NCBI GenBank assembly: GCA_017543265.1
Contig: JAFYGI010000060.1
Coordinates: 1 to 64,000 of the forward strand
Direction of reading: 5' to 3'
Length of the DNA: 64,000 bases
Source: Bacillota bacterium
GTDB lineage: Bacteria > Bacillota > Clostridia > Lachnospirales > CAG-274
Shown: piece after piece, positions 62,171 to 64,000 of the stretch
How the letters are laid out: each line of letters opens with the position of its first letter
Position numbering within the stretch: position 1 is the stretch's first letter
Notes under the pieces: generated by a model
Databases searched by the model: none
What the model was told of the DNA's origin: nothing
The model's input: only the letters and a program-made list of their open reading frames with translations
Program-made: the position numbers and the translations under genes

Positions 62171-63379
62171 ATGACAAAATTTAATTCAAAAAGCTTTAAT
62201 CCGCAGGCGTTTGGTGCTTATGTGGAGAGAATACCCAATGTAACAAGAAGTGAGCTTGCACGCTCGGGCGCTGTGGGCGCAAACGAAAACGCAAGGGTCG
62301 CGCTGTCGGGACAGACGGGCTCGGTATATGCAAGGGTACCGTATTTTGGCAGGATCTCCGCGGCTACTTCGCAGAACAATGACGGCAGCAGCGATATAAG
62401 CGCGACCACGACCACTACCTTTGAGCAGGGTTTTGTGGTGGCATCGCGTATGGACAGCTGGACGGAAAGAAGCTTCAGCAAAAACATAACCGCAGGTGCC
62501 GATTTTATGGACAGCGTTGCCGCGCAGATAGCCGATTACAAGGCAGAGGTGAAGCAGGGCATACTGCTTAAAATGCTTAAGGGCATTTTCTCCATGAATA
62601 CGGTAGGCAACACGCTTGAAGCAAAGTCGGCTAAGGCCTTTGTTGAAAACCATACATACGATGTGACGGGCACACAGACTGGTCTTGTGGAGGCAACAAC
62701 GCTTAATTCCGCAATACAGCAGGCCTGCGGCGACAATATGGACGCATTCAAACTGGTGCTTATGCACTCGGTCGTTGCGACAAACCTTGAAAACCTTAAT
62801 CTTATGCGTTTTCTCCAGTACACCGATAATGACGGTATCACAAGAGACCTTAATATAGGCACATGGAACGGCAGAGTCGTACTTATTGACGACGGTATGC
62901 CCGTGGAAAATGTGGAGGCCGAGTATGCGCTGACAAGCGATGAGTCCATTGACAGCAGCAAGACCTATTACACAAGAAGCGGCAGCGGTACTGCGGAAAG
63001 TCCTTATGTATATACGGCGGTTGCCTCACCCGATGTGACCGATATTGCCACATATTACGAAATGACTGCCGCGGCTTACAAGGCATATACGACCTATGTG
63101 CTTGGCGAGGGTGCTGTCATACTTGACAACATCGGTGATTTTGTGCCCTATGAAATGAGCAGAAATCCTGCCAAAAACGGCGGCGAGGACACGCTTTTTG
63201 TACGCGACAGATATATCTGCGGTGTTGAAGGCATCAGCTTTGAAAAGCCTGTTTCGCTTACAGTTTCCGCGGCCAACAGCGACCTTGCGGACGGCGGCAA
63301 CTGGTGCGTGATAAACGACGGTGTTGATGCGATAGAGGACAAGTCCATTGCCATTGCAAGAATAATCTCGAAGGGCTGA
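62171..63379 (+). CDS. Phage major capsid protein (HK97-fold) with Ig-like insertion
   Basis: 402 residues. Position after scaffold and before connectors, and segments such as DNMDAFKLVLMHSVVATNLENLNLMRFLQYTD, support the major head subunit. Residues ~247-300 (ALTSDESIDSSKTYYTRSG ... YTAVASPDVTDIATYYEMT) look like a small β insertion between capsid halves, similar in pattern to modules I recall from other phage virion proteins. The AAAAAAGGAG ribosome site is strong. Its stop overlaps the next start (TGATG). Confidence 0.87.
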   Translation: MTKFNSKSFNPQAFGAYVERIPNVTRSELARSGAVGANENARVALSGQTGSVYARVPYFGRISAATSQNNDGSSDISATTTTTFEQGFVVASRMDSWTERSFSKNITAGADFMDSVAAQIADYKAEVKQGILLKMLKGIFSMNTVGNTLEAKSAKAFVENHTYDVTGTQTGLVEATTLNSAIQQACGDNMDAFKLVLMHSVVATNLENLNLMRFLQYTDNDGITRDLNIGTWNGRVVLIDDGMPVENVEAEYALTSDESIDSSKTYYTRSGSGTAESPYVYTAVASPDVTDIATYYEMTAAAYKAYTTYVLGEGAVILDNIGDFVPYEMSRNPAKNGGEDTLFVRDRYICGVEGISFEKPVSLTVSAANSDLADGGNWCVINDGVDAIEDKSIAIARIISKG

Positions 63380-63765
63380 TGCTTATGAGTACGCAAGAGG
63401 TAAAGGCGAGGCTTGAACAGCTTGGCTACGAGGTGACACAAAGCGACGAGGACGCAATAGAATATGCGGCGGACAGTATACAGGAGCGGATAAGGAACCT
63501 TTGCAATCAAAGCGAAGTACCGGACGAGCTTTACTACAAGTCGATAGATATGGCCTGCGGCGCCTTTTTATCGGGCAAAATGCTGCTTGGCGGCCTTGAC
63601 GAATACGACGAGTCAAACGGCAGGCTTATAAAGACGATATCGGAGGGCGACACCACTGTCACCTATGCCGAAAAAAAGAGCTGCGCAAAGCGTGTGGAGG
63701 AGCTTGTTAATTCGCTTAGCGTATCGGACGGCGAGATAATCTGCTGGCGCAGGCTTAAATGGTAA
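63379..63765 (+). CDS. Phage head-tail connector protein
   Basis: 128 residues, helical, with TQEVKARLEQLGYEVTQSDEDAIEYAADSIQERIRNLCN and a central MACGAFLSGKML. This fits gp6/gp15-type adaptor proteins that bind the portal, as expected directly after the capsid gene. The start could also be the ATG two codons later. Its identity rests mainly on position and general pattern. Confidence 0.7.
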   Translation: MLMSTQEVKARLEQLGYEVTQSDEDAIEYAADSIQERIRNLCNQSEVPDELYYKSIDMACGAFLSGKMLLGGLDEYDESNGRLIKTISEGDTTVTYAEKKSCAKRVEELVNSLSVSDGEIICWRRLKW

Positions 63766-63777
63766 GGAGTGGTCGGC

Positions 63778-64000
63778 ATGAGCATAAAGGATGCGCTTGA
63801 AAGCCTTTATACGGGCGAATGTGTTGTATATGTTATGGAGGATGTTACGCAGGACGGTATAACCACACAAACAAAAAAAGTTTTGTTTACGGGCAAATGC
63901 AGGCTGTCATACAACAAAAAGTACGGCAGTTTGCATGAAAGCGTGCAAACCGATACCTTTGCAAGGTCGGAGCAGACTATAAGGCTTTTCCTGGCAAATG
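63778..64000 (+). CDS. Probable phage head-closure/minor structural protein, 3' partial
   Basis: It opens with MSIKDALESLYTGECVVYVM after TAAGGAG and runs off the window with at least 74 residues. The visible part is β-rich (VLFTGKCRLSYNKKYG ... TDTFARSEQTIRLFLAN), like proteins that follow the connector and close the head. Family assignment is tentative. Confidence 0.6.
   Translation, partial: MSIKDALESLYTGECVVYVMEDVTQDGITTQTKKVLFTGKCRLSYNKKYGSLHESVQTDTFARSEQTIRLFLAN

Larger units (their letters stand above)
58556..64000 (+). mobile_element. Prophage head/packaging module, left part only
   Basis: terS, terL, portal, scaffold, capsid and two connector genes lie in tight order on one strand with phage-like overlaps, running off the window. 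No integrase, repressor or replication gene lies to the left; host-type genes end at 58295. The exact left boundary is not visible and no attachment repeat was found. Confidence 0.85.

Overview
The window looks like a chromosomal segment of a Gram-positive, endospore-forming gut or rumen anaerobe of the Clostridia, most likely Oscillospiraceae/Ruminococcaceae (Ruminococcus or [Eubacterium] siraeum-like). This is an inference. It rests on a spoIVB sporulation protease, dockerin-bearing secreted proteins, a GH30 xylanase with Asn/Ser-rich linkers, a pectate lyase, Thr/Glu-rich linkers, sortase-anchored surface proteins, strong AGGAGG-type ribosome binding sites and moderate GC. No rRNA, tRNA, insertion sequence or CRISPR array was recognised.

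Layout. 1-4560: the 3' part of a MORN-repeat membrane protein and an HD-GYP signalling protein. 4560-15117: a pilus locus. A leftward operon encodes an FctA-like pilin, a pseudo-signal peptidase whose Ser/Lys dyad is Asp/Gly (as in Streptococcus SipA), and a class B sortase. A divergent giant fibro-slime/CnaB adhesin carries a nine-G tract beside its start. 15391-17781: a GH30_8-type xylanase. 18033-24025: spoIVB and housekeeping genes (lysA, aroC, an rRNA methyltransferase, a PAP2 phosphatase, comEB). 24037-27806: an XRE regulator divergent from a dockerin pectate lyase, with operator-like repeats between them. 27813-32130: a short nagA-like gene, an SOS-type polY-yolD pair and gltX. 32405-39810: a small dockerin protein and a 2202-residue secreted protein of unknown function.

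39921-48991: an esterase, a heterodimeric ABC exporter, a coiled-coil (DivIVA-like) protein with tandem repeats in its tail, a TadA-HAD fusion and a DEAD-box helicase. 49304-56197: a 2297-residue LPQTG surface protein with nine SpaA-like repeats and a very long Thr/Ser/Glu stalk. 56367-58295: an unknown small protein and a BlaI-like regulator next to a membrane protein. 58321-64000: a 200 bp array of 10-bp-phased A-tracts, a promoter with an immediate terminator, then a phage head and packaging module (terS, terL, portal, scaffold, capsid, connectors) that runs off the right edge.

The dominant theme is the cell surface: a covalently assembled pilus, two giant anchored adhesins, and free or dockerin-borne enzymes for xylan and pectin, several with visible candidate regulatory sites. 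The most notable items are the SipA-type pilus locus with a possible phase-variable adhesin, and the phased A-tract array upstream of the terminase genes, which may be a packaging or regulatory site.
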